Shown here: positions 1-7,402 of the stretch, piece by piece
Layout: every line of letters starts with the position of its first letter
Numbering within the stretch: position 1 is the first letter of the stretch
The notes under the pieces: generated by a model
Told to the model about the DNA's origin: nothing
The model's input: the letters and a program-made list of their open reading frames with translations, nothing else
The model's database searches: none
Program-made: the position numbers and the translations under genes
From: an uncultured Colwellia sp.
GTDB lineage: Bacteria > Pseudomonadota > Gammaproteobacteria > Enterobacterales > Alteromonadaceae
NCBI GenBank assembly: GCA_913020705.1
Contig: CAJWBY010000103.1
Coordinates: 1 to 16,642 of the forward strand
Direction: 5' to 3'
Length of the DNA: 16,642 nucleotides

Positions 1-79
1 TAAATGCCGAAGCAGAAGCGCTCGTTAATGACATGGCTAATACTGAACTTATTAAAAGTACTGATAGTTTATTTTTCAT
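1..79 (-). CDS. Exported protein, N-terminal fragment; probable CpxP-like periplasmic protein
   Basis: Only the first 26 codons are present; the gene runs off the left edge. The reading starts at the ATG whose complement is at 77-79. It encodes a classic Sec signal peptide: MKNK, a hydrophobic core (LSVLLISSVLAMSL), then a small-residue stretch TSASASA ending in a likely signal peptidase I site before F26. An AGAGGG ribosome binding site lies about 8 bases upstream of the ATG. The gene diverges from cpxR, with a CpxR-type repeat between them. This is the arrangement of cpxP and cpxRA in enterobacteria, where CpxP is a small periplasmic chaperone that damps CpxA. The CpxP identity is inferred from position and signal peptide only, because no part of the mature domain is visible; any small exported Cpx target would look the same. 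The opposite strand (3-86) is also open but lacks a start and is treated as a shadow. Confidence 0.6.
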   Translation of the reverse strand, partial: MKNKLSVLLISSVLAMSLTSASASAF

Positions 80-145
80 CGGGTAACCCTCTTTGTTGAA
101 TACAGAACAACTATAAACTCTACAATGCAAAGAAACGCAAGGCAG

Positions 146-163
146 TGTAAAGTTTATGTAAAG
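146..163 (+). promoter_or_regulatory. Candidate CpxR-binding site (TGTAAAG direct repeat)
   Basis: Two exact copies of TGTAAAG (146-152 and 157-163) are separated by TTTA, giving a period of 11 bases. The known CpxR box is GTAAA, about 5 bases, GTAAA in tandem; here the gap between the GTAAA cores is 6. The site sits between the divergent exported-protein gene and cpxR, upstream of both, as expected for Cpx autoregulation. A further GTAAG-like half-site lies on the minus strand at about 168-172. CpxR binding is inferred from motif and context. Confidence 0.6.
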
Positions 164-193
164 GTGCTTACAAAGTGGGTTTTCCACTACAAG

Positions 194-222
194 TTAAGTT
201 AATATTGTCTCAGTAATATAAT
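194..222 (+). promoter_or_regulatory. Candidate sigma-70 promoter of cpxRA
   Basis: A perfect TATAAT lies at 217-222, with a weak -35 (TTAAGT, 194-199) at 17-base spacing. Transcription would start near 229, leaving a leader of about 20 bases before the cpxR ATG. The weak -35 and the upstream CpxR repeat fit an activator-assisted promoter. No experimental start is known here. Confidence 0.45.
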
Positions 223-250
223 GCGCATTAAGTAAGATGATTGAAAAATT

Positions 251-970
251 ATGACTAAACAAAAAATATTGATCATAGATGACGATAAAGAACTCACTGA
301 ACTATTGACTGAATATTTATCATATGAAGGCTTTGAACTTGAAGCATGTCATGATGGTGTCGCTGGCTTAGCACGCGCTTATGATGCATCTTTCTCATTA
401 ATTTTGCTCGATGTAATGATGCCAAAACTTAATGGCTTTGAAGTATTAAAAGCATTAGGTGGTCAACACAGCATCCCTATTCTGATGTTAACGGCTAAAG
501 GTGATAATGACGATAGAGTTCGAGGATTAGAGCTTGGCGCTGATGATTATTTAGCAAAACCTTTTCAACATCGTGAATTACTAGCACGTATCAACGCAAT
601 TCTTAGAAGAATTAAGATTGTAAAAACCAATGAAAATTCTATTGATAATCAGCAAATAAATGCAGTGATACTTGATCACGCTACTCGCCAAGTATTCTGT
701 CATCAACAACGTGTCGAACTAACAGGAACCGAATTCCAAATATTGGATTTATTGATGAATAATGCCAGTCAAATCGTTAGTAAGAATTTAATTTCAGAAC
801 AAATTCTAAAACGAAAACTCAGCGCCTTTGACCGAAGTATAGATATGCATATCAGTAATATTCGCCGAAAACTTCTTGAGTTTTCTCCCAGTGATAAATT
901 AAAAACTATTCGCGGAGCGGGTTATATCTTTCTCACTGGAGAGACAGATGGGCTAAACGATAATGATTAA
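251..970 (+). CDS. cpxR: CpxR-type response regulator
   Basis: This 239-residue cytoplasmic transcription factor is the output of the envelope-stress two-component system with CpxA. An N-terminal receiver domain (about 5-118) shows the acidic triad D10-D12, phosphorylated D54 in LLDVMMP, T81 in LMLTAKG and K103 in LAKPF. A C-terminal OmpR-type winged helix (about 133-233) includes the recognition segment around RSIDMHISNIRRKL and the wing motif IRGAGYIF. The length is normal for OmpR/PhoB-family regulators. The last 8 bases overlap cpxA, which indicates translational coupling. A TGTAAAG repeat 90-105 bases upstream of the ATG is the likely autoregulatory site. The ribosome binding site is weak (TAAGATGA). 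The CpxR name, rather than another OmpR-family member, rests on the partner kinase, the divergent exported-protein gene and the GTAAA repeat. Confidence 0.9.
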   Translation: MTKQKILIIDDDKELTELLTEYLSYEGFELEACHDGVAGLARAYDASFSLILLDVMMPKLNGFEVLKALGGQHSIPILMLTAKGDNDDRVRGLELGADDYLAKPFQHRELLARINAILRRIKIVKTNENSIDNQQINAVILDHATRQVFCHQQRVELTGTEFQILDLLMNNASQIVSKNLISEQILKRKLSAFDRSIDMHISNIRRKLLEFSPSDKLKTIRGAGYIFLTGETDGLNDND

Positions 971-2366
971 TAAAATTAGCCGCTCATTCTCTTCTATTGG
1001 TTTTAAAATATTTTTATCTTTTTGGCTTTTCGCATTAACTACCATAATTGTGACTCGCTTCATTTCTGCCCAAATAGCTCAGTCGAGTATCGTTATACCG
1101 GCGCATCATGGTGATCAACAAAAATTGAATCGCCTAGCGAAACGTTTTGATAGAGAGAATACTTCACCTACAGATATCTTCCAGCATCGACGTAAAGCTC
1201 CACATGAAGAACTTATTATAAAAGATATCGAAAATGGCCAAGTAACTTCGACTAAGAAGCGTTTTTTAAGAGATCCGACCAATTATTTAGAAATAAACAG
1301 CTTTTCTACAATTACGAGTGTTCAATTCTCTCAAGCCCGTATAACAGGTCCTAAAGAAATCACATTAGAGGGTAGGAACGTTCAACTGTATTTAGCTTCC
1401 CGAGATAAATCTCGACATTTTGATTCTTTTATTATGCAACTACCAAATTGGTTAAAACTTGCTATTCCGATTTTTGTAAGCTCTTTACTGGCTTGGTTAA
1501 TGGCAAGAGCATTGAGTAAACCAATACTTGCAATAGAACGTGCGGCAACTGAAATAGGTAACGGAAAACTTGATACTCGTATAGATAATGCACATAAAAG
1601 AAAAGATGAGCTAGGGTCATTAGCTGCAAGTTTTAATACCATGGCTGATAAACTCTCCCATAATCTCACGGCAAATCAACGCTTATTAGCTGATGTATCC
1701 CATGAATTACGGTCACCAATGACTCGCTTACAACTTGCTGTTGGCTTGGCTCAACAATCGATAAATAACCCTGAACTACAACAGAAACATCTTGCCCGTT
1801 GTGAATTAGAAGTCACCCGTTTAGATGAAATGATCAGTGATGTACTTTCTCTTTCTCAATTAGAAAATACCTTTCAGAAAATTAATTTTCAAACCGTTTG
1901 TCTTGACGCCTTATTAGCGGATATTTGTCAAGATTGCCAATATCTTGCAGACGAAAAAAGCATTCTAATTACGACCAATGATTTTTTCTCACTTAATCTC
2001 CTCGCTGACCAAAACTTATTAAGCAGTGCTTTCAGCAATGTCATTATTAACGCTATCAAATATACGCCAAAAAGCAGTGAAGTTGTTATTTCGATGTATC
2101 GTCTTATTCACAATCAACAGGATAGCCTTAATATTGTTATTAGTGATAACGGCAGCGGAGTGCCTGAAAGCACAATAGAAAAGCTTTTCCAGCCATTCTA
2201 CCGTGTAGATGAAGCACGAGATAGAAACAGTGGAGGAACAGGCTTGGGCTTAGCCATAGCACAGCAAGCCGTATTGGCGCATAATGGTCAAATAAAAGCA
2301 AAGAACAAAGAAGATGGAGGCTTATCGGTAACAATTACATTACCTATAGGCCCCAACAACGAATAA
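963..2366 (+). CDS. cpxA: CpxA-type sensor histidine kinase
   Basis: This 467-residue inner-membrane kinase/phosphatase phosphorylates CpxR in response to envelope stress. The order of parts is: first membrane segment (about 13-35), periplasmic sensor domain (about 36-160), second membrane segment (about 163-184), HAMP linker starting at ARALSKPI, then HisKA with phospho-acceptor H247 in the motif DVSHELRSPMTRLQLA. The C-terminal HATPase domain has the N box (NVIINAIKYTP, from N359), the G1 box DNGSGVP and the G2 box GGTGLGLAI (from G424). The H-box sequence and the length (E. coli CpxA has 457 residues) match CpxA well. The start overlaps the cpxR stop by 8 bases. The periplasmic domain is the variable part, and I cannot judge its ligand from sequence. 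Confidence 0.88.
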   Translation: MINKISRSFSSIGFKIFLSFWLFALTTIIVTRFISAQIAQSSIVIPAHHGDQQKLNRLAKRFDRENTSPTDIFQHRRKAPHEELIIKDIENGQVTSTKKRFLRDPTNYLEINSFSTITSVQFSQARITGPKEITLEGRNVQLYLASRDKSRHFDSFIMQLPNWLKLAIPIFVSSLLAWLMARALSKPILAIERAATEIGNGKLDTRIDNAHKRKDELGSLAASFNTMADKLSHNLTANQRLLADVSHELRSPMTRLQLAVGLAQQSINNPELQQKHLARCELEVTRLDEMISDVLSLSQLENTFQKINFQTVCLDALLADICQDCQYLADEKSILITTNDFFSLNLLADQNLLSSAFSNVIINAIKYTPKSSEVVISMYRLIHNQQDSLNIVISDNGSGVPESTIEKLFQPFYRVDEARDRNSGGTGLGLAIAQQAVLAHNGQIKAKNKEDGGLSVTITLPIGPNNE

Positions 2367-2430
2367 ACCATTTGTGAACATAAGATTAAAGTTATTATTT
2401 TAACGTTTTGTTCATTTCAGGATTAATAAT

Positions 2431-3471
2431 ATGACTTTTTCGCACATGAATCTTAATGAATACTCTAAAGAAGAAGAGCTAACGGCTCGTTTATCATTAG
2501 AAATCAATGCTTTTTGGCAAGAAGGTGTTTTTTCTTCGTTTAGTGGCATTGATCAAATAAGAATAAATTACGCGACATTCATTCATGATGAAGTTCAAGA
2601 GTCAATTGTGCTGGTAACAGGAAGAACGGAAAGTTATTTAAAATATCAAGAACTCGCATTTGATATGTACCATCAAGGCTATAATGTCTTTATTATTGAT
2701 CATCGAGGCCAAGGTTTATCACAGCGGTTGTTAGAGGATAAACAGAAAGGATATGTAACAAACTTCGATGATTACGCGCATGATTTGAAACAATTTATTG
2801 AAGACATAGTTGTAAAATCCCCCCATGATGATTCAACCGACATACTCTTATCCAAACCCCATTTATTAGCACATTCAATGGGCGGTGCCATTGCTGTTCG
2901 AATGATGCAGCTATATCCTACCTTGGTTAAATCTGCCGTTTTAACTTCGCCAATGATCGCCGTTAATAATGGCAATATTCCTAATTGGCTAGGAAAGGCT
3001 ATTATTTACATGGGTGATAAGTTCAACGCATGGTTTAGTAAGGAAGCTAATTATTTTATGGGCCAAACAGGTTTTAAGAATGTCACTTTTGCTGAAAATG
3101 AACTCTGTCAATCAGAAGTTCGTTATCAAATTTTTGTTGATATCTATAATAAAAATAAAGCAATTCAGTTGGGGGGCGTAACAACTCACTGGCTAAAAGA
3201 AGCAATCATTGCGAATAGCAATATTTTTGCAAATTTGGATAAACTTATTACACCCATTTTAGTCATGCAGTCTGGCAGTGATACGATTGTATCCAATGAA
3301 GCACAAAATGCATTCTGTCAGCAATTACATAAAAAAAATTCAACCTATTGTCCAGAAGATAAACCCTTTACAATCAATAATGCTTTGCATGAACTTATGT
3401 TTGAAAAAGACCAATACCGTTCACCCGCAATAAAAAAAGCACTTGATTGGTTTAGTACATATTCAGCTTAG
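2431..3471 (+). CDS. pldB: Alpha/beta hydrolase, PldB-type lysophospholipase
   Basis: The 346-residue product resembles lysophospholipase L2 (PldB), which hydrolyses lysophospholipids, and the monoacylglycerol lipase-like hydrolases. Visible family marks are GRTESYLKYQELAFD near the N terminus, IIDHRGQGLS, and the nucleophile elbow AHSMGG with S149. The remaining triad candidates are D284 in QSGSDTIV and H320 in ALHELMFEKD. The C-terminal pattern HE(L/I)(L/M)FEKD is typical of PldB. No signal peptide is seen, so a cytoplasmic or inner-face location is likely. An AGGA about 9 bases upstream supports the ATG at 2431. The gene lies 64 bases after cpxA on the same strand, so it may share that transcript. 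It converges on fieF, and the two stop codons overlap. In E. coli PldB is not part of the Cpx operon; the linkage here is only positional. Confidence 0.82.
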   Translation: MTFSHMNLNEYSKEEELTARLSLEINAFWQEGVFSSFSGIDQIRINYATFIHDEVQESIVLVTGRTESYLKYQELAFDMYHQGYNVFIIDHRGQGLSQRLLEDKQKGYVTNFDDYAHDLKQFIEDIVVKSPHDDSTDILLSKPHLLAHSMGGAIAVRMMQLYPTLVKSAVLTSPMIAVNNGNIPNWLGKAIIYMGDKFNAWFSKEANYFMGQTGFKNVTFAENELCQSEVRYQIFVDIYNKNKAIQLGGVTTHWLKEAIIANSNIFANLDKLITPILVMQSGSDTIVSNEAQNAFCQQLHKKNSTYCPEDKPFTINNALHELMFEKDQYRSPAIKKALDWFSTYSA

Positions 3472-4385
3472 TTTTTTTTGTTTGACAGCTCTTCTTGTAC
3501 AACAGAGCTAGGATCATGATGAATAAACACCTCACAGGGTGAAAACTGCGCTTCAATTTGTTTTTCTATACTTTCACCTATACTGTGTGCTTCAAGCAAA
3601 GATAGCCTGTCATCAAGCTCTAAATGGAATTGAATAAAACGTTGAGGACCAGATTGACGAGTTCTTAGCTCATGTATACCTAATGCTGATTCATGAGCAA
3701 CTACTATAGCGGTTATTTCGGTAAGTTCATCATCTGATAATTCATGATCCATTAAGTTATGAACGCTCAAATAAATGATCTTTAAAGCGCCACTCAATAA
3801 AAACACACCCACAGCACAAGTAAATAAACCATCGGCATACTGTGAATAGCCACTACTTAAAATTAAGGCAGCTAATACGCCAAGATTTAATAATAAATCC
3901 GATTGATAATGTAAGGCATCCGCACTGATTGCCACTGACTTAGTTTTTGTAATAACAAAGCGTTGCAGTACAACTAATAATAATGTCATGACTATAGCGA
4001 TAATGGTAATAACAATACCAATGTCTGTTTTCAGCACAAGCTGAGGATTTAGTGTTCGGTCAATACCATGAAAAACTAATAATAATGCAGAACCTGTGAC
4101 GAAGGCTGCTTGTACTAAACCTGCTAAGCTTTCTGCTTTGCCATGACCAAATTTATGATTATTGTCGGCAGGGGCCAACGCATAGTGAATAATCACAACA
4201 TTCATTAATGAAGCAAATAAATCTAACATGGAATCTGTCGCAGATGCCAGCATGGAACTGGCGTCCGTTGCCATCCAAGCATAAAGTTTCAGCACAACGA
4301 GTAATAAGGCGGTACCTGTGGCAGCAAAAGCAGCAACTCTGACCCAGAAGCTGTAGTCATCTTTTTTAGGTAAATCATCACTCAT
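3468..4385 (-). CDS. fieF: Cation diffusion facilitator, FieF/YiiP-type metal efflux pump
   Basis: This inner-membrane proton-coupled antiporter exports divalent metal (zinc, iron and similar ions in the family). Counting from the chosen start it has 305 residues, against 300 in E. coli FieF. Six membrane segments occupy about 12-210, followed by a cytoplasmic domain. Transport-site residues are D51 and D55 in TDSMLD (segment 2) and H159 and D163 in ALHYQSD (segment 5). The second-site loop NNHKFGHGKAE has D74, H77 and H81. The cytoplasmic domain carries the expected histidines and aspartates (QFHLELD, EAHSIG, IHHDPS). I chose the ATG at 4385 (MSDDLPKK) because AAGTAAG lies just upstream and it matches the family length. 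An ATG seven codons earlier (4406) has no ribosome binding site. The stop overlaps that of the converging pldB-like gene by 4 bases. Confidence 0.88.
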   Translation of the reverse strand: MSDDLPKKDDYSFWVRVAAFAATGTALLLVVLKLYAWMATDASSMLASATDSMLDLFASLMNVVIIHYALAPADNNHKFGHGKAESLAGLVQAAFVTGSALLLVFHGIDRTLNPQLVLKTDIGIVITIIAIVMTLLLVVLQRFVITKTKSVAISADALHYQSDLLLNLGVLAALILSSGYSQYADGLFTCAVGVFLLSGALKIIYLSVHNLMDHELSDDELTEITAIVVAHESALGIHELRTRQSGPQRFIQFHLELDDRLSLLEAHSIGESIEKQIEAQFSPCEVFIHHDPSSVVQEELSNKKN

Positions 4386-4440
4386 ATTCTTACTTTTCCA
4401 TGGCATACAACAAATGATAGAAGGGATATCGCTATTCTCT

Positions 4441-4468
4441 GAAGATGATACAATACCTTATCATCTTC
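4441..4468. repeat. Perfect 10-bp inverted repeat between fieF and trmL
   Basis: GAAGATGATA (4441-4450) and its exact reverse complement TATCATCTTC (4459-4468) flank an 8-base spacer, CAATACCT. It lies in the divergent intergenic region, 55 bases before the fieF start and 19 bases before the trmL start. There is no T-run after either arm, so it is not a typical terminator. It could be an operator for a dimeric regulator of fieF and/or trmL, or an mRNA hairpin. Confidence 0.7.
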
Positions 4469-4477
4469 GAATTTAAG

Positions 4478-4483
4478 TATAAT
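4478..4483 (+). promoter_or_regulatory. TATAAT box just upstream of trmL
   Basis: A perfect TATAAT ends 4 bases before the trmL ATG. If used as a -10 element, transcription would begin at or next to the start codon, giving a leaderless message. No convincing -35 is seen; the expected position falls inside the inverted repeat at 4441-4468. No ribosome binding site precedes the ATG. It may also be a chance AT-rich match. Confidence 0.3.
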
Positions 4484-4487
4484 CTTT

Positions 4488-4952
4488 ATGTTAGACGTTG
4501 TTTTATTTCAACCTCAAATTCCACCAAATACTGGCAATATTATTCGCCTTTGTGCTAATACAGGCTTTAGGTTACATCTTATTGAACCCTTTGGTTTTGA
4601 CCTAGACGATAAAAAGCTTCGACGAGCAGGTCTAGACTACCATGAATTTGCAGCAATCAAGCGCCATAAAAATTATGAAGCCTTTATTGAAAATGAACAG
4701 CCAAACCGTGTTCTAGCGATAACCACCAAAACAACAAATTACTATGGCGATGTGTCTTTTGTGAAAGGAGATTATTTACTATTTGGCTCAGAAACAAGCG
4801 GATTGCCAGAAGAAGTAAGGCAGCAAATACCTGACCAAGATAAAATTCGTATACCCATGTTGGAAGACAGTCGGAGTATGAATTTATCTAACGCAACGGC
4901 GGTGATTATTTTTGAAGCTTGGCGACAAATGGGATTTGAAGGCTCCGTTTAA
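4488..4952 (+). CDS. trmL: tRNA (cytidine/uridine-34 2'-O)-methyltransferase TrmL
   Basis: This 154-residue SPOUT-class methyltransferase 2'-O-methylates the wobble base of tRNA-Leu isoacceptors using S-adenosylmethionine. It shows the hallmark N terminus [19 protein letters not shown] (residues 9-27), then [10 protein letters not shown] (45-54). The knotted cofactor-binding region has [11 protein letters not shown] (97-107), IPM (122-124) and [18 protein letters not shown] (130-147). The length equals that of the E. coli protein (about 157). The start is fixed by the conserved N-terminal residues, although no Shine-Dalgarno sequence is present. It converges on gpsA with 47 bases between the stops. 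In E. coli trmL (yibK) also lies close to the secB-gpsA cluster, after cysE; no cysE is seen here. Confidence 0.93.
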   Translation: MLDVVLFQPQIPPNTGNIIRLCANTGFRLHLIEPFGFDLDDKKLRRAGLDYHEFAAIKRHKNYEAFIENEQPNRVLAITTKTTNYYGDVSFVKGDYLLFGSETSGLPEEVRQQIPDQDKIRIPMLEDSRSMNLSNATAVIIFEAWRQMGFEGSV

Positions 4953-4999
4953 GCGAAATTCTATTCACTTAAAAAGAGCTTTATTTACGGCGTGTAAAA

Positions 5000-6007
5000 T
5001 TATTCGACAGTACGGTCTCGAGAAAGTAAATCAGCAGCGGCTAACCTTGCTGATTTACCGCAATATAGTACTTGGTATACTTGCTCAACAATTGGCATTT
5101 CTACGCCCATACGTTGTGCCAGCATGTAGACTTCTTTAGTATTTCGGTAACCTTCAACGACTTGGCCAATATCGGTCATCGCTTGTTCAACTTCAGCACC
5201 ATTACCTAACGCTAAACCAAATCGACGGTTACGTGATTGGTTATCAGTACAGGTAAGTACTAAATCACCTAAACCTGCCATCCCCATAAAGGTACTTGCC
5301 TCTGCATTTAATGCACAACCCAAACGTGTCATTTCAACTAAACCACGGGTTATTAAAGCAGTACGCGCATTGGCACCAAAACCAATGCCATCAGCCATAC
5401 CTGCACCAATAGCAATAACATTTTTAACTGCACCACCGAGTTGTACGCCAATGAAATCTTTATTTGCATAAACACGAAAGGTTTTTTCGCAATGCAGTAA
5501 GTCAGAAATATCACTAACAAAAGCATCATCGGTTGATGATAAAGAAATTGCAGTTGGTAAGCCCGCAGCCATTTCTTTAGCGAAAGTAGGTCCAGATAAT
5601 ACGGCTAATGAAATATCATTACCTAGAATATCCCGAGCTACATCTTGCAATAATCTACCCGACTTATGATCTAAACCTTTTGTCGCCCACACTATTTTCG
5701 CATGAGGCAATAAGTAGGGCTTGATTTGACTGAGCATTTCGCCAAAAGCATGACTAGGTACAACAACCAATATATTCTCGCTCGCTTTAACGGCGCTCTC
5801 AAGATCATTAGTTATTGTTAATGATGGTGGGAATTGACTACCCGGTAAGTATTTTTCATTCGAGTGAGACGCTTGCATCTTCTCAACATGTTGAGGGTCT
5901 CGCCCCCATAATACGGTGCTGTGACTATTTCTAGCTAAACAAATAGCAAGGGCAGAGCCATAAGACCCTGCCCCCAAAACCGTGATTTTTGCCGTTAATT
6001 CCGACAT
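5000..6007 (-). CDS. gpsA: NAD(P)-dependent glycerol-3-phosphate dehydrogenase
   Basis: This 335-residue cytoplasmic enzyme reduces dihydroxyacetone phosphate to sn-glycerol-3-phosphate, the backbone for phospholipid synthesis. The N-terminal Rossmann fold begins with [12 protein letters not shown] (10-21), and WGRDP follows at about 34-38. The substrate region has K110 in [15 protein letters not shown] (138-146) and the catalytic lysine K195 in [17 protein letters not shown]. The C-terminal helical domain carries [20 protein letters not shown]. The length agrees with E. coli GpsA (339). It is the last gene of the minus-strand cluster yibN-grxC-secB-gpsA, 59 bases after secB, so cotranscription is likely. 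The ribosome binding site is weak (a TGGA upstream), but the start aligns well with the family. Confidence 0.95.
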   Translation of the reverse strand: MSELTAKITVLGAGSYGSALAICLARNSHSTVLWGRDPQHVEKMQASHSNEKYLPGSQFPPSLTITNDLESAVKASENILVVVPSHAFGEMLSQIKPYLLPHAKIVWATKGLDHKSGRLLQDVARDILGNDISLAVLSGPTFAKEMAAGLPTAISLSSTDDAFVSDISDLLHCEKTFRVYANKDFIGVQLGGAVKNVIAIGAGMADGIGFGANARTALITRGLVEMTRLGCALNAEASTFMGMAGLGDLVLTCTDNQSRNRRFGLALGNGAEVEQAMTDIGQVVEGYRNTKEVYMLAQRMGVEMPIVEQVYQVLYCGKSARLAAADLLSRDRTVE

Positions 6008-6066
6008 ATCATCAATTCCATTTTATTGTTACTAATCGTTGACTTACGTTAAAGTAAAACTGTCGA

Positions 6067-6582
6067 TTAGTGAGTTTCAGCGCTCGCAGGTGCAGCAGCT
6101 TGCGCTTGAGCAGCACGTTGTTGAACATAAGAAGCAAATAAAGCTTCAAAGTTTACTGGTGCTAAATTAATTTGTGGGAATGAACCACGGCTCACTAAGT
6201 TCGCAACTGATTCACGAGCGTATGGGAATAAAGTCGTTGGACAAAATGCACCAATAGTATGAGCAAGTTGCGCTTCAGCTAAATTACCGATAGAGAAAAT
6301 ACCCGCTTGTTGAACTTCAGCTAGAAATGCCGTTTGACCTTCAACAGTCGCAGTAACTGTGACTGAAAGTATTACTTCATAGGTATCTTCAGCTAACTTG
6401 TTTGATTTAGTATCTAAATCTAATTGAACTTCAGGCTTCCAGTCTTTTTGAAAAATAGCTGGAGAATTTGGTGTTTCAAAAGAAATGTCTTTTGTATAAA
6501 TACGTTGAATAGAAAATTGTGGTGTTGCTTGCTCAGTAGTCGCTTGTGTTGCATCAGCGCTGTTTTGGTTTTCATCAGACAT
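6067..6582 (-). CDS. secB: Protein-export chaperone SecB
   Basis: SecB is a homotetrameric cytosolic chaperone that keeps preproteins unfolded and delivers them to SecA. The 171-residue product shows the family blocks [19 protein letters not shown] (23-41), [15 protein letters not shown], the strand-rich core [22 protein letters not shown] and [33 protein letters not shown]. An acidic, polar N-terminal extension and an alanine-rich C-terminal tail ([14 protein letters not shown]) make it slightly longer than the 155-residue E. coli protein. AGGAAAAG lies just upstream of the ATG as a good ribosome binding site. It follows grxC by 44 bases. Confidence 0.96.
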   Translation of the reverse strand: MSDENQNSADATQATTEQATPQFSIQRIYTKDISFETPNSPAIFQKDWKPEVQLDLDTKSNKLAEDTYEVILSVTVTATVEGQTAFLAEVQQAGIFSIGNLAEAQLAHTIGAFCPTTLFPYARESVANLVSRGSFPQINLAPVNFEALFASYVQQRAAQAQAAAPASAETH

Positions 6583-6626
6583 GTTTCTTTTCCTATTGTA
6601 TTTGCTATTTTATTTAATGATGTCTT

Positions 6627-6881
6627 TTAATCTTTTGCTAAAAGTTCATCTAATTTATTTGCTGCATGTAGTGCGAATAAGTCATCGCAGCCACCTACAT
6701 ATTCATCACCAATAAAGATCTGAGGAACGGTTACACCGCCACTACGTTTGATCATCTCATTGCGTAAATCATTATCATTGTCGATTTTAATTTCATTAAA
6801 GCTTACTTGCTTTTCATCAAGCAAAGCCTTTGCTCGCATGCAATAAAAACAAGTCGCTTTCGTATAAATATCAACGGTCAT
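6627..6881 (-). CDS. grxC: Glutaredoxin 3 (GrxC) with CFYC active site
   Basis: This 84-residue thioredoxin-fold oxidoreductase reduces disulfides or glutathione mixed disulfides. The start MTVDIYTKATC matches glutaredoxin 3 (E. coli IYTKETCPYC). The family cis-proline motif TVPQIFIG and the glutathione-binding GGCDDLFAL are present. The active-site motif is C11-F-Y-C14, with phenylalanine (TTT codon) where glutaredoxins normally have proline. Position 1 of this dipeptide tunes redox potential and cysteine reactivity in the thioredoxin superfamily, so altered properties are plausible but inferred. AAAGG about 7 bases upstream supports the ATG. The gene sits between yibN (26 bases upstream) and secB. 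Confidence 0.93.
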   Translation of the reverse strand: MTVDIYTKATCFYCMRAKALLDEKQVSFNEIKIDNDNDLRNEMIKRSGGVTVPQIFIGDEYVGGCDDLFALHAANKLDELLAKD

Positions 6882-6907
6882 ATCAAGCCTTTATAAGTCA
6901 ATCATGT

Positions 6908-7336
6908 TTATTTTTTAACAAGCGGTAAACCGGCACCTGTCCAAGCATTCAGACCACCTTTCAACAAACTAACTTTCGTAAAGCCTGCTTTAAGCAGTTG
7001 ATTAGCTACCGTTGTAGCAGTAATTCCTGCGGTACATACAACTATGATGGGTTTATCTTTATAGTTTTCAAGGGTAGCAAAATCATTATTTGATACTTTT
7101 TCTTTAACTAAATTTTTAGAATCGATAATACGACTCGCTTTAAACTCTTTTTCTGTACGAATATCGACAACAACACCTTCTTGACGATTGACTAAAAAAG
7201 TAAGTTCTTGTGTCGATATTTGTTTAATCGGTGACATTTGAATACGAATAGTCGTAACAATAATCATAACAACGATAGCAGCCCAAGCAGCACTTAACAG
7301 TGGATGGTTACCAGTAAAAATAATTAATTGATCCAT
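6908..7336 (-). CDS. yibN: Membrane-anchored rhodanese-like protein YibN
   Basis: The product is 142 residues counted from the ATG at 7336. It has one N-terminal membrane segment (about 11-30, PLLSAAWAAIVVMIIVTTI) followed by a rhodanese domain (about 40-138). The domain carries VVVDIRTEKEF and an active-site loop with C101 in VVCTAGITATTVA, then VSLLKGGLNAWTGAGLPLVK. The start MDQLIIFTGNHPLLS aligns with E. coli YibN (143 residues). A longer reading to a TTG at 7402 lies upstream of the likely -10 box and is not used. The E. coli homologue lacks a clear rhodanese loop cysteine, whereas this one has it, so sulfurtransferase activity is possible. It is the first gene of the yibN-grxC-secB-gpsA unit. 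Confidence 0.88.
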   Translation of the reverse strand: MDQLIIFTGNHPLLSAAWAAIVVMIIVTTIRIQMSPIKQISTQELTFLVNRQEGVVVDIRTEKEFKASRIIDSKNLVKEKVSNNDFATLENYKDKPIIVVCTAGITATTVANQLLKAGFTKVSLLKGGLNAWTGAGLPLVKK

Positions 7337-7374
7337 ATAAATAATAAATATTGTTTGAATAAAAAGTTGCCGAC

Positions 7375-7402
7375 AGTATACAGAATTACCAAGAAAACCC
7401 AA
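7375..7402 (-). promoter_or_regulatory. Candidate promoter of the yibN-grxC-secB-gpsA unit
   Basis: On the minus strand a -10 TATACT (complement of 7375-7380) follows a -35-like TTGGGT (complement of 7397-7402) at 16-base spacing. Transcription would start near 7368, about 32 bases before the yibN ATG. This placement supports the 7336 start over the longer TTG reading. Confidence 0.45.

Noticed and set aside
3..86. Open plus-strand reading at the left edge that could be the C terminus of an upstream gene
   Set aside because: The opposite strand encodes a textbook signal peptide with ATG and ribosome binding site, and its position divergent to cpxR makes sense; the plus-strand reading is its shadow.
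1382..2334. Minus-strand open readings inside cpxA
   Set aside because: They are shadows of the kinase gene with no domain content.
2372..2398. TTGTGA and TATTAT as a promoter for the pldB-like gene
   Set aside because: The spacing is only 15 bases and the region is AT-rich, so a chance match is likely.
4386..4406. Seven-codon N-terminal extension of FieF from ATG 4406
   Set aside because: It has no ribosome binding site, while the internal ATG at 4385 has AAGTAAG upstream and gives the family length.
4912..5139. 75-codon open reading at the trmL/gpsA junction
   Set aside because: It overlaps the 3' ends of two well-supported genes in other frames and resembles no known protein.
7337..7402. 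Longer YibN reading starting at TTG 7402
   Set aside because: It adds 22 residues absent from E. coli YibN and begins upstream of the likely -10 box.
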